Shown here one piece after another: positions 34,830 to 47,029 of a DNA stretch of 64,000 nt (the stretch's first letter is position 1; the number at the start of each line of letters is the position of its first letter). Made by a program: the position numbers and the translations under genes. Location of the stretch: NCBI GenBank assembly GCA_050084985.1, contig JBITNC010000001.1, forward strand, positions 205,096,001-205,160,000. Direction: 5' to 3'. The notes beneath the pieces were generated by a model, which searched no databases, was not told the DNA's origin, and saw only the letters and a program-made list of their open reading frames with translations. Source of the DNA: Nageia nagi (taxonomy: Eukaryota > Pinophyta).

Positions 34830-37800
34830 ACTCAAGAAAAAATTATATCAACATGTACCAAACTACAAAACTATATCATGTTATGCTGTTTTATCCTTAG
34901 GAAAAATTGCAAGGGCCTTTAACCACTCATCATTTGTCAAAAGTTCAATATTTTGTATGAGCAAAGCTAAGGAAATAAATTGATTAATTATCTTCAAGTT
35001 AATATTGGGTTTCATTTTGGATGGCTCTGCTACCCATGCTTGTATCTTGGTCATTTCATAAGTTAACTTTAAGAATTTATTTTCAAAATCACTATCTAGC
35101 TAGTTTGTAAAACTATTATCTTCTTTCTGAGCCTAATCACTAGATGCTTTCATTTCTTTAAGAGTGTAAGTACTATTATCTTCTTTATATAGAGGAAGAA
35201 TATTATTTATCAAATACCTTCAAAGCATTATTCAATTTATTCATCTCTAGATTTAATGACTTCATACACTTCTCAATGCATATCATCAGTTCATATAAGT
35301 GAGCAACTTTTTGATACATAGCCAAAATTTGATCATATGAATTATCTACACTAAATGTTTTTGCTTCCTTCTGATTTATGGCTTTGATGATTTCTAGATT
35401 TTTATTATTCATCTTTACAACTTTTCCTTTATTATAAAAAATAACTTTGTATTTATTTATTTTCCTATCATAATGTACAACATATTCTTTAACAAAAGCA
35501 ATAAATCAAAAACTATAATTACCTTTCCCCAATAATTCAATATAATTCCCTTGAATGATTCCATCAGTAACTTTATTTGAACTAGTGCTTGTGTTTATTG
35601 GGATAATAGAGTTTGTTCTTTAGTTTTCAATTTTTCTTCAAACTTTGTTTTCAACTTTTCCAAATTCCATGACGTAGCCTTCAACTTTATGTCCTTTGCA
35701 CATAAATCTAGCAAAATTTTAAAGTCACCCTGAATCTTTATATTCTCATCTTACAATGTTTTATATTCTATTTATTTTCTCTTGAAAGTAGCTTTTAGAG
35801 CATCTATTTCTAGCTCTAGAGCTTCTATCTAGCCATTTTTCATATTCACTTCAATACCCTTGGCTTTAAGTTCTTTTTCTTCTAAAGATTTTGTTAGCTT
35901 TGAGGAGTCTATTGCATCCTATAACTCCTAAATTTGTTTATTCAATAAAGTTATTTGGGTTAGATGAAATTTCTCTTTCTTATCAGCTAAGGCCTTTTAC
36001 CGTTCAAACTTCTCTACTTTTCATTCTAATAGAACTATGTCTACATTGATAAGAGTCATGCCAATTTTTACAATTTTCCTTTTATCTATCTAACTGATCT
36101 TATCTAATTTTAGTTGCAAATAAATACCTTTTGAAGTATAAATATTTTACTATAGACTCATCAATCTATTTGGCACAAATTTCAAAAAGTTGCTTCTTAA
36201 TATCTACAACTATGTTAAGTTGAAATTATCTAGGAATTTCATATTCTTTCTTCCCCATTTTATCAAACCACTCTTCATTAGATTTTTTAATTTTGCTAAA
36301 ATTAATCAACTTCTTTGATGTATCAATTTTCTATATGGAAATAGGTAGAATAATAGTCAGAGCATCTTCATATATACCAGAGTAAATTCTTACCCCTTTT
36401 CTTTATGAAACACTCGATATTATGTCATCATGAGGAGGTTCTCCTTGTATTTATTTTGGAGTTTGCTCCTCATCTTGAGCTATAGGAGAAGGGATTCTTT
36501 TCTTCTACACATATCCTTCATCTCTAGATATATATTTAGGTGAAGATTGTATTCTTTTAATTCTCCTCCTTTTCTTGACAATAAATGGTTGCTAAGTTTC
36601 TAAATCATCATCTTCACTAGCTTTAGGTTTCTCTACCTCAATCACATATTTGTTTTGTTGAATGATGGGCTCATCATCTTCTATAGTATATCCCTCAACA
36701 CTCATCATGATGGGCTTTGGTTTTGGCTTGCTACCTTTTTTTATTATTTTATATATCTTTTTTTCATATTTTTAGCTTTTCTTTTCTTTATCCTTTTCTC
36801 AAGTGCATCTTCTTTCTGAAGCTTCTTTGCCAATGTAACATCTTTATTTTCTTGTTCTTTTCACTTTTTCTCTTCTTCCTTTACTATTTTTTCTTGCATA
36901 TTTTTCATGTATTCAATATCTTTGTTAGATATAACTGTATCTATAATTCTAGCATTTATAGTTGCTTCCATGAGTTTTGGCCTTCATGTTTTAGCTATTT
37001 TTGTAACAACTTTGCTTCTTGTAGAGTCAATTTGGCTTTAACTTTTTCTTTTTTTGAGAGCTTTATCACTTTAGCACTTTTCTTTTTTGGATCTTTTCTT
37101 TTCTTGAAAACAAAATATTTATCATAGGCCTCACAAAAAGCCTTATCTTGTTTGCATATCATTGCAAATATTTTTGCTTGCTCTTAATTCTGTATTATGT
37201 AAAACATTTCTTTTTATTGATTAGAAAAATCAAAGTTATCAAATATTTTTGTAAGTACATTGGAAAATTTTTCTCTTTATTTGAAGTAGTAGCAATATCA
37301 ACTCTAATTATGTAATTTTGTCACTATAGATCCATGCATGAAGATTATAACATTGAATCTAAAAGGAAAGATCCTATCTCCTAATTGTTACAAAAGTTTT
37401 CAAATTCATCCATTGAAACTCTTACAAAATTCAAAGGTTTTGAACTGATATATTTTAGGTGAGCAAAAAAAACACTTAATGGGTCATAGGGCCATGATAC
37501 GATAATATGAGATAATTGCAACCTTTGCATCTTTGTTGTTAAATACTCCTAGTAATTTCTATGATGAGCTTGAATATAATCAAAACCAAGGTTATATGTA
37601 TATAAATTCTTTTTTTCCTTTGGGACTCCCCATATGGTTTCAACACAATCTTCTTATATCAAAACTTCCATGGTAAATAACTAGTTAGAAACAAAAAATT
37701 GTAATTTCATAGCTTTATTACAAAATCCACTAAGTATTATGATTGTATAATTTTCAACAAAATAATAATCTCCCTTCTTAAATTGACCTATTTTCAAATA

Positions 37801-38800
37801 ATAAAGAAGTATTTTGGACAACTTGGGTAAAGTAGCACCAAAAATGAAATTCAAAGCCAGAAAAAGGAAATCCTCACAAAATAATAATATGACTCATTAA
37901 GACATAAAAACTTCATCCATTTATCAACCCTCCTTGGACTGCCATTTACATTCCTCTATCTTAGCTATAAATATGGGAAGGCTTCTAGATGCTGATGTAG
38001 AAGTAATTAACACAGATGAGAAGAATAATGAAATTAATTTAGTCTATATTTGTTAGCAATATGGATAGCTAATTTATCTTCAATGAGCTCAAACCAATCC
38101 AAATGATACCTGCCATAGTATCTTATTATCATGTAAGCTATAGTAATATATTATAGATGAATAATTTGAATATCCTTTTCTCCATATAGAACCATGATGA
38201 TAATTAGGAGCTTAGCCATATCAGGTTTAAACCTTGAAATCCTTCATATACTTTTCTTCTTTGTTATGGGATTTAACAAATAAGAGTTTAACCAATCTAG
38301 TGAATATTTCTCATAGTTTGTAGTATCTACTCTCACATTGGTCCACTCTAATATGTTGTTAGGTTGAATAAAAGCATTATACATGGCATCCCATCTTAAA
38401 TCAATAAGAATAGACTATTTTTGATATTTTTGGTTTCATAGAATGTTTTCTTTCTCAAAGCATATACTAACTCTAGGCAAGGATGACATCTCTCATATAG
38501 AAATGAAATATTGAAGCCTGTTTCATAAATTAAATCCCACAACATCTTATCTTCAACTTTTATAGACTCTAAGAGTTTTGCTTTTAAATCAACATGGCTA
38601 TTCAACATATTTGTATCAAAGAAATTTTTGTTCCTATCATTAACAATACTCAAAATAGTTTTGAACTTACCCATTTTTGTAGCAAGATTGGACAAAGGAA
38701 TGGTAATGGGAAGAATCAAACTATGAAATTTTGCAAACCCTACATATGGGAAGTTCAAAAATTATAGATGAAAAAATGAATAAGGTAATAGAATTCAAAT
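34830..38800 (-). pseudogene. extra ORF downstream of pol in element D (unknown, coiled coil, basic)
   Basis: It is on the same strand as pol, between integrase and 3' LTR. Its start is not certain. A 120-codon open piece at 38758-38396 begins MNFPYVGFAKFHSLILP and includes YERCHPCLELVYALRKK. A region reading YLLNPITKKK then follows near 38270. The middle part (36900-36500) is Lys/Arg-rich with a KKRRRIKR cluster that could be a nuclear localisation signal. The C-terminal third (about 36000-35200) has long heptad-like stretches such as ALELEIDALKATFKRK and NLEKLKTKFEEKLKTKEQ, and a last open piece at 35412-35203. Stops are frequent. The position recalls the env-like or accessory ORFs of plant Athila/Tat gypsy elements, but I see no membrane segment and make no functional claim. 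Confidence 0.55.
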
Positions 38801-38929
38801 TGGGATAAAGTAAATAATATACACATTTACCCCATTAAATGCAAAAAGATGCACCTTGAAAAATGTCCATGATAATAAAATAAATATATATACAAATAAT
38901 ACAAAACTCTTATGTTTAAATGATAATGT

Positions 38930-40090
38930 AAAACTTTAAATGCTAATCATTAATTATAATTGAAAGGATATGACCATCCATTACCTCCATTTCAAATGTA
39001 TTATTTCTTATTTCTTATGTGATGGTATATGGTCCAAACCATAATTAATCAAACTTCCAATAATGTCAAGGTTTAGCTTTATCTTCATCCTATTTGAGAA
39101 CCAAGTCGTAGGCTTAAAAGAAACATTTAAAACATATTTTTTCTTGAATCATTTTTTGAACACATTGTTTCTTTTTTGAATCTCCTTGTATGAAGTTTTT
39201 CAAAGTTCTTCCAAATACATCAAATTGAATATTCTCACTTATAATGGATCTGAATCATTCATTTCATATTGGTTGAGAAATTGCAAGGCAGCTAACTCGA
39301 TATAAGATGAAAAAATTGCTCTTCTTTCACATACCAAGATATAAGGGGAAATTTTTATTGAAGACTTGTATGTGATCCGATATGCCTATAGTGCAAGATT
39401 GATCATTTTGTCTCAATCCCTCTAATTGTCATCTACTATTCTCTTCAATATTCTAAATAGATTTGTTTGTAGATTCAACTAATACATTACCCTATGGGTA
39501 ATAGTTTGAAGAGGTCTTCCAATATATGACATATTTAAGTGTAAACTATGAGACTCAAGCTCATAAAAATGCTAAATCATTATCTAATATCACAGTTCAA
39601 AGAACCAAATTTGGTAAGGTTTTTCTCCATAAAAGATATAATAGTGTCTTGATCTTGTTATTTTGTTGTAGAAGCTTTTTTCTACCTAGTGAAATAATTT
39701 GTAGCTATAAAAATGAACTTGTTACCTAATGATCATACTATATTAATCATACTAATGAAATCTAGGCCCCATTGTTGGAATGGTTCTTTTGTAGTAATTG
39801 GCTATAATGTCATTGCTACCATTCTCCTCCTTCTCATAAATTGATGATACTTATCACAGTCTTTTACTATCCAAAAGGAATCAATATATATTGATGACCA
39901 ATAATATCCCAATTGTAAGATCTTGGCTATAATTGTATATCTTGAATAATATCCTTCAAAAAAATAAGAATGGAATTTCTTCAGAACTTCAATAATTTTT
40001 TCTAGATATATGCATGTAAACAATATTTCATCATGATTTTTTCTATACAAAACATGGTTAATCATACAAGAGTTGAGTGCATTCAACCTA
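38930..40090 (-). pseudogene. gypsy integrase of element D
   Basis: The zinc-binding region is open at 40086-39802 (LEKIIEVLKKFHSYFFEGYY, then KILQLGYYW and DCDKYHQF; the family has H-H-C-C, and one Cys is now Tyr). The catalytic core starts at about 39790 with PFQQWGLDFI and continues KFIFIATNYFT. The C-terminal GPY/F module lies at 39130-39010 (FD.LWFGPYTI). Between 39700 and 39150 the frame is broken. Confidence 0.78.
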
Positions 40091-40224
40091 AACTTTCATC
40101 TTTGAGAAGTATTAAGTTTATATGGTAACTTACCACTTTCAAAATATGTACACAACTATGTTAGCCAGTTTTATGATTCTTTTGATAGTTCAACATCTTA
40201 AATTTCTTTTTTAATAATCATGAT

Positions 40225-40677
40225 TTATTCTAAATTTAGATCCATAGCTAATTGCTTACAAATATATATTCCTTTCAGTACCTTGGTAGGTTGGATATTT
40301 ACATCATATTTCAAAATTTTGGTGATCCATCTAGCCTTACCTTGGTCCATCTCACCTTGTAAAATATAACTTTTGACATCCAGGTGAATTGTAAGCACTA
40401 AAATTTTATCCTGAGAAACATAATGCTTAAACTTAGAGAGAGATTTCATAATTGTAAACACTTGATTTTCAATAAATCCATATATTTCTTTAGCATCATG
40501 TAGTGTTTGATTAAAGAAATCTATGGGGTGTTCATCATGATTATCTTCCTTTTGAGTTAGGACTACTGCTATACTCTTTTCAGCTCCACATGCATATAAG
40601 TTGAATTCCTTTAAAAAATTTGGATTTTTCAAAATTGGACTATACATAATGGTTGATTTAATATGTTTAAATACCAT
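40225..40677 (-). pseudogene. gypsy RNase H of element D
   Basis: 150 codons are open on the minus strand. They contain FNLYACGAEKSIAVVLTQKE (family form ..DASD.AIGAVL.Q), HPIDFFNQTLHDAKEIYG (PI.F.S..L..AE..Y) and FKHYVSQDKILVLTIHLDVK (the family's T.D...L). It links RNase H to the start of the integrase. The first catalytic Asp appears replaced (ACGA where DASD is usual), so activity is unlikely. Confidence 0.82.
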
Positions 40678-40679
40678 AA

Positions 40680-41500
40680 TTATTTCTTGTATTCAATTGA
40701 AAGGAACCTTATCCTTAAGTAGTTCTATAATTGACTAGATGAGTTTGATGAAATATTGAATAAATCTCCTCAAAAAATTAATTTATCCTAGAAAAACTTG
40801 TAGCTTATTTAAATTTGATGGAATAGTGAGCTTGAAGATAGCTTCAACTCTTTCTATATCAATAGAGAATCCATATTTGAAAATCACATGACCCAACAAA
40901 TTTCCTTGATCTACAATAAAAATGGACTTCTTCAGATTCAAAGATATTTCTAATTCTTGATATTTCAAGAAAGTCTACCAAAGAAGGTGCAAGTGATATT
41001 TCTTCTTATGTGAAAATACAATAATGTAATCCAAATAAACTAAAATAAATTTATTAATTAATTCATAAAATGCATGATCTATTTCCTATTGAAAAGTAGC
41101 TCTAGCATTGGATAAGCCAAGGGGAATCTATTGAAAGGCAAATGTTCCCCATTTTATGGTGAATGCAATGTTATACTAGTCTTCATATTTCACCTAAATT
41201 TGGTTATATCTAGAGAAACCATCAAGGAAGAAAAAACATTTTGATCCTACAACTATGTGTAAGATCTATTCCATAGGTGGTAATGGATAATTATCTTTTA
41301 GTGAGGCTCTATTTAGATTTCAAAAATCTACACATAGCTTGATATCTCCATTTTTCTTGATTTTAAGGAATAATGTGTGCTTTAGGAGACATATATACCT
41401 TATCTATCCTAAATGGATCCCTTTGTTATTATTTATCTCTTGCAATATAGGGGTACCTCTTCTATTGGCCTCCATCATTTCTCCGATCATAATAGTCACA
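40680..41500 (-). pseudogene. gypsy reverse transcriptase of element D
   Basis: A single minus-strand frame with scattered stops reads NLNRASLKDNYPLPPM (41330-41280), FFFLDGFSRYNQI, KWGTFAFQ*IPLGLSNARAT and LVYLDYIIVFSHKKKYH (about 41040). The catalytic YLDD has become YLDY. The connection to RNase H is open at 40968-40783 (GHVIFKYGFSIDIERVEAI). Stops fall where Gln is expected, for example after TFAFQ and ATFQ. Confidence 0.85.
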
Positions 41501-41509
41501 CCTCTGATT

Positions 41510-42808
41510 TACCCTTTGTTCAAATATCATCTAATTTGATAAGGTTCTCACTAGAGTGTCCAATTCAATAATATTTATTTTATTTGAATTTTCTTATTGC
41601 ACATTACTACTTGAAGTAGGTGCATGCAATGCTAACTATGGAAAAGGTACATGTAAAGCAAGTTGACATTGTAGTGCAGGCAGAGCAAGTTGAGGTTGCT
41701 TTGCTAGAGATTGCAACTAGGGTAAATGAGGAGTTTGGATTACAGATGGTGTATGATAAGTATATATTGAAGGTTGCATAGGATTTGGGGTCACATATGA
41801 GATGGGTGTAAATGAACTGGTACAAATATTTCCTACAAAAATAAGAGAGGCTTCTGATTGGAAAGCACTTTTGTGTATGTTCAAAAATTGTTAGTTCTAT
41901 CATCTAGATTTTTAAGGCTAAGTATGGGTTGAATGCTTTAAAGTAACATATCAGAGCCATTGAAGGATGTGGCCTTATAGATAGATGCACTCTTGATTAA
42001 GATTAGGAAAATCTCAAGTTAAAGTTAGATATGTTTTTTTAGCTATGCCTTTAGATGATATTAAATTATGATAGTAAAGAATAAGGATCTCCAACCTCAT
42101 TAAATTCAATAATGAGTGGTTCAACTAGTTAAGCCCATGTAGAGAATAGAATTATATGGTAGAGTTCTATACCAATCTAATATTTTTTTGAAAAGGGACA
42201 TGGAGAGAAACTTGATTATAACATCTTTATGAAAAATATTATGTTGTTTGGCCATATCAATAATATCTTGGCAATGTTCATAAGCAATCTTTTTGTAGCT
42301 ATCACAATTCTATAAAGCTTTAATTGGTAGCTTGTACCAGGATTTCATGAGGATTTACAACTTGAAGAGAACCAAAAGTATTCCATTCTAGATAAACAAG
42401 AGGTGAAGGAGCCTCAACTATTTGAACAAGCAAATTGATAATATTTCCATAAGTAAAATGTGGAATAGAGTTCAACACAGTGGGGGTTAAAATATGAACA
42501 AGATCTGAAGTAGATTTGGATTTTTTGAGTGAGGTTTCTATAGATATTTCAAACTTTACAATGTTAGGGAATTATTTTGCTGTCTTAGCTTTTTATCTTA
42601 TTTTTATTTGCAATAAACAAAAACTAAGGAAGCATAACTTAAATAAACACTTTTTTAGGTAAAATCTTTTCATAGATAAAACTTTTCTTAACCAAGTAGA
42701 TTTTCAACTAAGTAGAGTTGCCATGATGATTTGATAATCATGCATAATTTAAAATAGGGCATAAGATATCATCTCATAGAGTGTGCCAAAAAAGAATTAT
42801 ACTACTAT
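41510..42808 (-). pseudogene. probable gag/protease remnant of element D
   Basis: By position this should be gag and protease. On the minus strand near 42480-42320 there is an open stretch (VLNSIPHFTYGNIINLL, APSPLVYLEWNTFGSLQV), and a 98-codon open piece lies at 41903-41607. I cannot match either to a family with confidence. The assignment rests on location between the 5' LTR and the reverse transcriptase. Confidence 0.4.
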
Positions 42809-44071
42809 TGACTAAGATGTGGTAATTGTACATAGGAACCTGCAAATCTAAGCCTTAGCTATAATTTTGATGAATGACATTTAAAACTAAAAGTCAATGT
42901 CTAGATAAGGCCAATTCCTATCTAGATCAAAATAGGGTTTACCAAAATTTAAGGTTGCAAATAAGAAAAAATAAATAACGAGACTAATTCATGAATCCAT
43001 TAAAGTAGAATCAAAGCTGATCAAATAGTTTAATTTTATAACAATCAAATAAAATATGGTATTCTAAGTAAATATGTTCTACAAAGTGCTTTATAGATAC
43101 AAATTAATTACTCATAAACTGTCATAATCCTTGAAGTGTAAACAAACATATTACATAATAGTTTAAGAATAATTCAAAATAAATCATGGCTAAGAGGTCA
43201 AGAAGTAAATTGCATTTAATAATAAATAGTGCTAGTACAAAATAGGGGCAATATCTACTATATTTGATCCCTTTCTCCTTCAACAAAGGTACTACATATA
43301 ACTTCTCTTTAAAGAGAATCTTCTACCTAACTTCTAACAAACTACTAATAAACTACAAAATATCTATAACTAACTAGATATTTACAAAATATCAGATTTG
43401 ATTCTCTGATAAGATCAACAACTCATATTTAAACATACAAATATCTAAATCAATTTTTCATATGTATTAACACCATTCAGATCAACTATAACTTGAAAGC
43501 TTGAATCAAAATGTGACCATATTCTTGAAAAGAAAAAGTACTTTTCTATAATTCCAATAATATTTATATGTATTTGAATTTGGATAGACCTGTAAAAACC
43601 AAATATAGAAGAATTAACACTATTCTAATGGAATAATTATTGCATATTTTAATTGGATTAGTCATAACTCAAATCTTAAGAATTATAACACTTCATGTAG
43701 TTAATCTATTTGTAATTTATCATGATATACAATTAACCATCATTGATAGGACTTATGCTAAAGAAACTAAAGCTATTTGATTTATCTATTGTTCTAGTTT
43801 AATTCATTCTTCTTAGCATTGTCAAATTTCTTCTAAAATTAAATTCTTTGCAAAACATTCAAAAAAATGGATAAGTATAACTTTATTCCATTTTACCATT
43901 GTTTCAATGAAATTTATCTATTCTAGTACCATCGGATCCTCACCAAAATCAAACACTATAGGAAATGTTCAAAATTGACTAAATATCATTAATATGTCAA
44001 ATAATAAATAATGAAAACAAATCATACCCATACAAAAATTTTCTTATTACTCCAAAATATATGAGTATACA
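42809..44071 (-). repeat. 5' LTR of element D
   Basis: 1263 bp, TGACTAAGATGTGGTAAT to GAGTATACA, in direct orientation with 33472-34788. By eye there are numerous differences between the two copies, so the insertion is old. Confidence 0.85.
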
Positions 44072-46100
44072 ATAATCACCAATTTTATTTTTCTTACCAT
44101 CAAAAAATTAAGACAAGTATTCTTTCCATAAATGTAATAATATTATTATACTTGCCCTAAAAAAATACTTATCACCTAAGGAATAATAAATTAAATAAGT
44201 TCATAAATAGAATATGTAAGTAATAATAACATCAAATATACCAATTGGACCATACCACTAGTTAGGATGCATATCCATAAGTATCAAATATCAAATTGAT
44301 CATACTACTAGACAAGATGCATAGCCACAAACATCAAATACCTTCTTGATTATACCACTAGTCAAGATGCATAGTGATAAGCATCAAATATCAACTTGAC
44401 CATACCACTAGTCAAGATACATAGCCACAACCATCAACTACCAAATTAACCATACCACTAGTCGAGATGCATAAGTTATTATCCATTTACAAACATGTTG
44501 ATTTGGATTTTTAAGGTCTCCAATAATAATACTATAACCTGGATGAATAACGAGCAAAAAAATTTCAACTTGACCATTATAATAGTCATGGTGCATAAAT
44601 TCTTATCCTATTACAAATATTTTTATTTAGAGGTTTAAGGTCTCAAATAATAATACTATAACCTAGATGAAGAATAAGCCACAAAATGAAAACTTGGCCA
44701 TGCCAGATGTCGAGATGCATAAATCTTTATCCATTTACAAATATGTTGGTTTGAAAGTTTAAGGTCTCCAATAACAATATTGTAGCTTAGATAAGTAAGG
44801 TATCCATCAACAAACCTATCGACATGGATACAACTTTCTAATATGGAAGTAAATAATGTGGCATAAATCCATAAATATTGATATAATTATTATTTAAAAA
44901 GTAAACAATGTGGCTTTAATCCATAAATATGGATATAACTCTCCAATATCGAAGTAACAATGTGGCAAACAATCCATCAACATGGAAATAACAATATGGA
45001 AAATAATCCATCAACATGCATAAAACTTCACAAAATGGAAGTAAGAATGTGGAAAGTATTCAAAGTATATTTATACTTACCATTAAGGATTAAGACACTA
45101 AAAAGATATCTATTTTCCATAATAACCTCTCTAAAAGATTACAATAAGTAAGGAATTATACTTACCATGAAGGTAGTAATATTTTTTGCAATAAAAGGAA
45201 TAAATTCATATTTAGAAAACATATATGTAAGTAACAATACAATTCTCTTATAAACATGGTTTTTACATCATATAAATAATGATTGTAATACCAATAACAT
45301 TTGATCATTATATGCACAAAAAAATGATATCTAATATATGAATAATGGTGATAAAATTTTTATTTATGCATAATCATTAATGGTTATATGTGAAGTACCA
45401 TCCTATGCATAATAATACTATTGATATATGAGATATCAACTTACATATAATAAATAATGGTAATATATGAGATACCCACTTGTACAAAATAATAATGGTG
45501 ATATATGAGATAACAATCTATGCATAATAATAAATGATGGTGATATGTGAGATATCAACATGTGCATAATAACCAATGGTGATATGTGAGATATCCACCT
45601 TTGTAAAAATAACAATGGTGATATATGAGATATCAATCTATGCACAATAATAAATAATTGTGATATACAAGATATCCACCTGTACCTAATCAAATAATGG
45701 AAGGAGGTTTATACAACCATCCCTTTTATATTGATCAAATGGAATAGTTTAGAATTTTATATTTAACTTACATGATGTACATAAAAATATCACATGTGCA
45801 CAATATCAACAATGATATTCAAGATATTTATATATGCATGGAAAATAAAGTGATACAAATTGATATCAATATATGTGGTTAGTCATCAATTCATCACTTA
45901 AATTTTATTAATCTAGGATGGTGTACTAGGTTATTTACAATCAAATCTCTATTTTAGTTTTTACACCATACAATTGCTTTGAAATAAGTAAATGCTTAAA
46001 AGTAAATATTCAATAAGAGAAGTAAAATGCTTAAATTGAAATATACATCAAAAATGAAATAATAATAAATAAGAGACTTATATTAGTAGGAGTAGGTCCA
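44072..46100. repeat. dispersed non-coding repeat with three tandem arrays
   Basis: Three arrays follow one another. At 44240-44720 units contain ACCATACCACTAGTCAAGATGCATA. At 44800-45030 units resemble the 54-bp repeat at 6.1 kb (TATGGAAGTAAATAATGTGG, AATCCATAAATATGGATAT). At 45395-45690 about six units of 50-60 bp contain GGTGATATATGAGATATC. The same order of motifs is seen at 5340-7930, so both regions descend from one repeat family. No gene is seen. Confidence 0.65.
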
Positions 46101-47016
46101 ACTCTTCCTAGCAAAATCTGAGTAGAATTTGGATGGTTGAAACTATAGAACCAACACTTGAACTACTTTGATCATAAGAATTACAAATGCTCTATTCTCT
46201 TATGCATGAATGCTAGGTAACCTTCTCAATATGAGCAAGGTTCTTTTTATTCTAAATCTTGATAACAAATTATTCAAACCTATTGCTAAGTCTACAATAA
46301 TTTATTATTTTGATCCTAGAACTCTATCTATTACAAAATAGAATAAGAAATACTATATATACTAGACTTGTGATTCCTAATAATAGTGAAAATACAACGA
46401 AGTGAGACTACATATTTATTTTCAAATGTACATATTTAATTGCATCCTACATTCATCAGTTCAAAATGAACTCAATCAATTCTCAATTATGTAGATGTTA
46501 ACACCATTATTTCCATTCTGGTAACCATAACAAATTCTAAATTAAGAGCATATCACCTTTAGTTGGATCAAAAATAAATACCTATCTTATCAATAGTAAA
46601 CATTAAATTATTTATTTGTTGATCATAATGTATGTGTTCACCATCCTCTAAATTCCATGTAGAATAAGACTCTAGAGCCCCTTTAAAATAATGGAAATCA
46701 ATAATCTAGAACTGACCATGTAATTGCTTAAACATCTTATTATGGAAATGGTCAACCTAGCCAATAAAGAGAAATTCTTTGAGACATTCTAGATGTCACA
46801 TAATCATCATTTCTTTAAATGGAGAACAATTTTATAATAAAACAAGTATATTCATTCTAAAAAGCATAAATAGATAATCATAGAAAATATATATATTTGA
46901 TTACCAAATTAAGCAATTAACAATATAAATCACGATAGTAGTAGTTAGTAGTATCTCAAGGTACAAAAATATATGCATATAAGATAGTCAAAATTGGGTA
47001 TTTTTGAGGCTCATCA
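46100..47016 (-). repeat. possible 3' LTR of element E
   Basis: The right end TTGAGGCTCATCA lies directly beside a pyrimidine tract (TTTCCCCCAACTT, 47017-47029), which is the purine tract of a minus-strand element. The left end is not defined. I could not align this stretch with the right-hand LTR near 51605, so the call rests on the tract and the CA end only. Confidence 0.4.
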
Positions 47017-47029
47017 TTTCCCCCAACTT

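Larger units (their letters stand above)
33472..44071 (-). mobile_element. gypsy-type element D with extra ORF
   Basis: Two direct repeats of about 1.3 kb (33472-34788 and 42809-44071) enclose minus-strand gypsy coding in the order reverse transcriptase, RNase H, integrase, which is the Ty3/gypsy order. An additional coding region of almost 4 kb lies between integrase and 3' LTR. Gag and protease are barely recognisable. No clean target duplication was found (TTTAT against ATAAT). The primer site is uncertain: TGGCACACTCTATGAG lies about 16 bp inside the LTR boundary I chose, so the LTR may extend a little further. Confidence 0.8.

Noticed and set aside
36717-37127. 136-codon plus-strand frame rich in Phe, Leu and Tyr that looks like a multi-pass membrane protein
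   Set aside because: It is the antisense of the Lys-rich part of element D's extra ORF. Complementing AAA/AAG gives Phe and Leu codons, so the hydrophobic look is a composition effect.
41607-41903. 98-codon Cys/Thr/Ser-rich frame on the minus strand as a new Cys-rich protein
   Set aside because: It sits where gag/protease of element D should be, and the Cys pattern (CSACTTMSTCFTC) follows a short repeated DNA motif. Kept only as part of the gag/protease remnant.
33472-44071. Calling a target-site duplication for element D
   Set aside because: The flanking 5-mers at the chosen ends (TTTAT and ATAAT) do not match convincingly, and the LTR ends may be off by a few bases.
45436-45693. 85-codon minus-strand frame with repeated LISHISPL units
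   Set aside because: Produced by the GGTGATATATGAGATATC tandem array. Not a gene.
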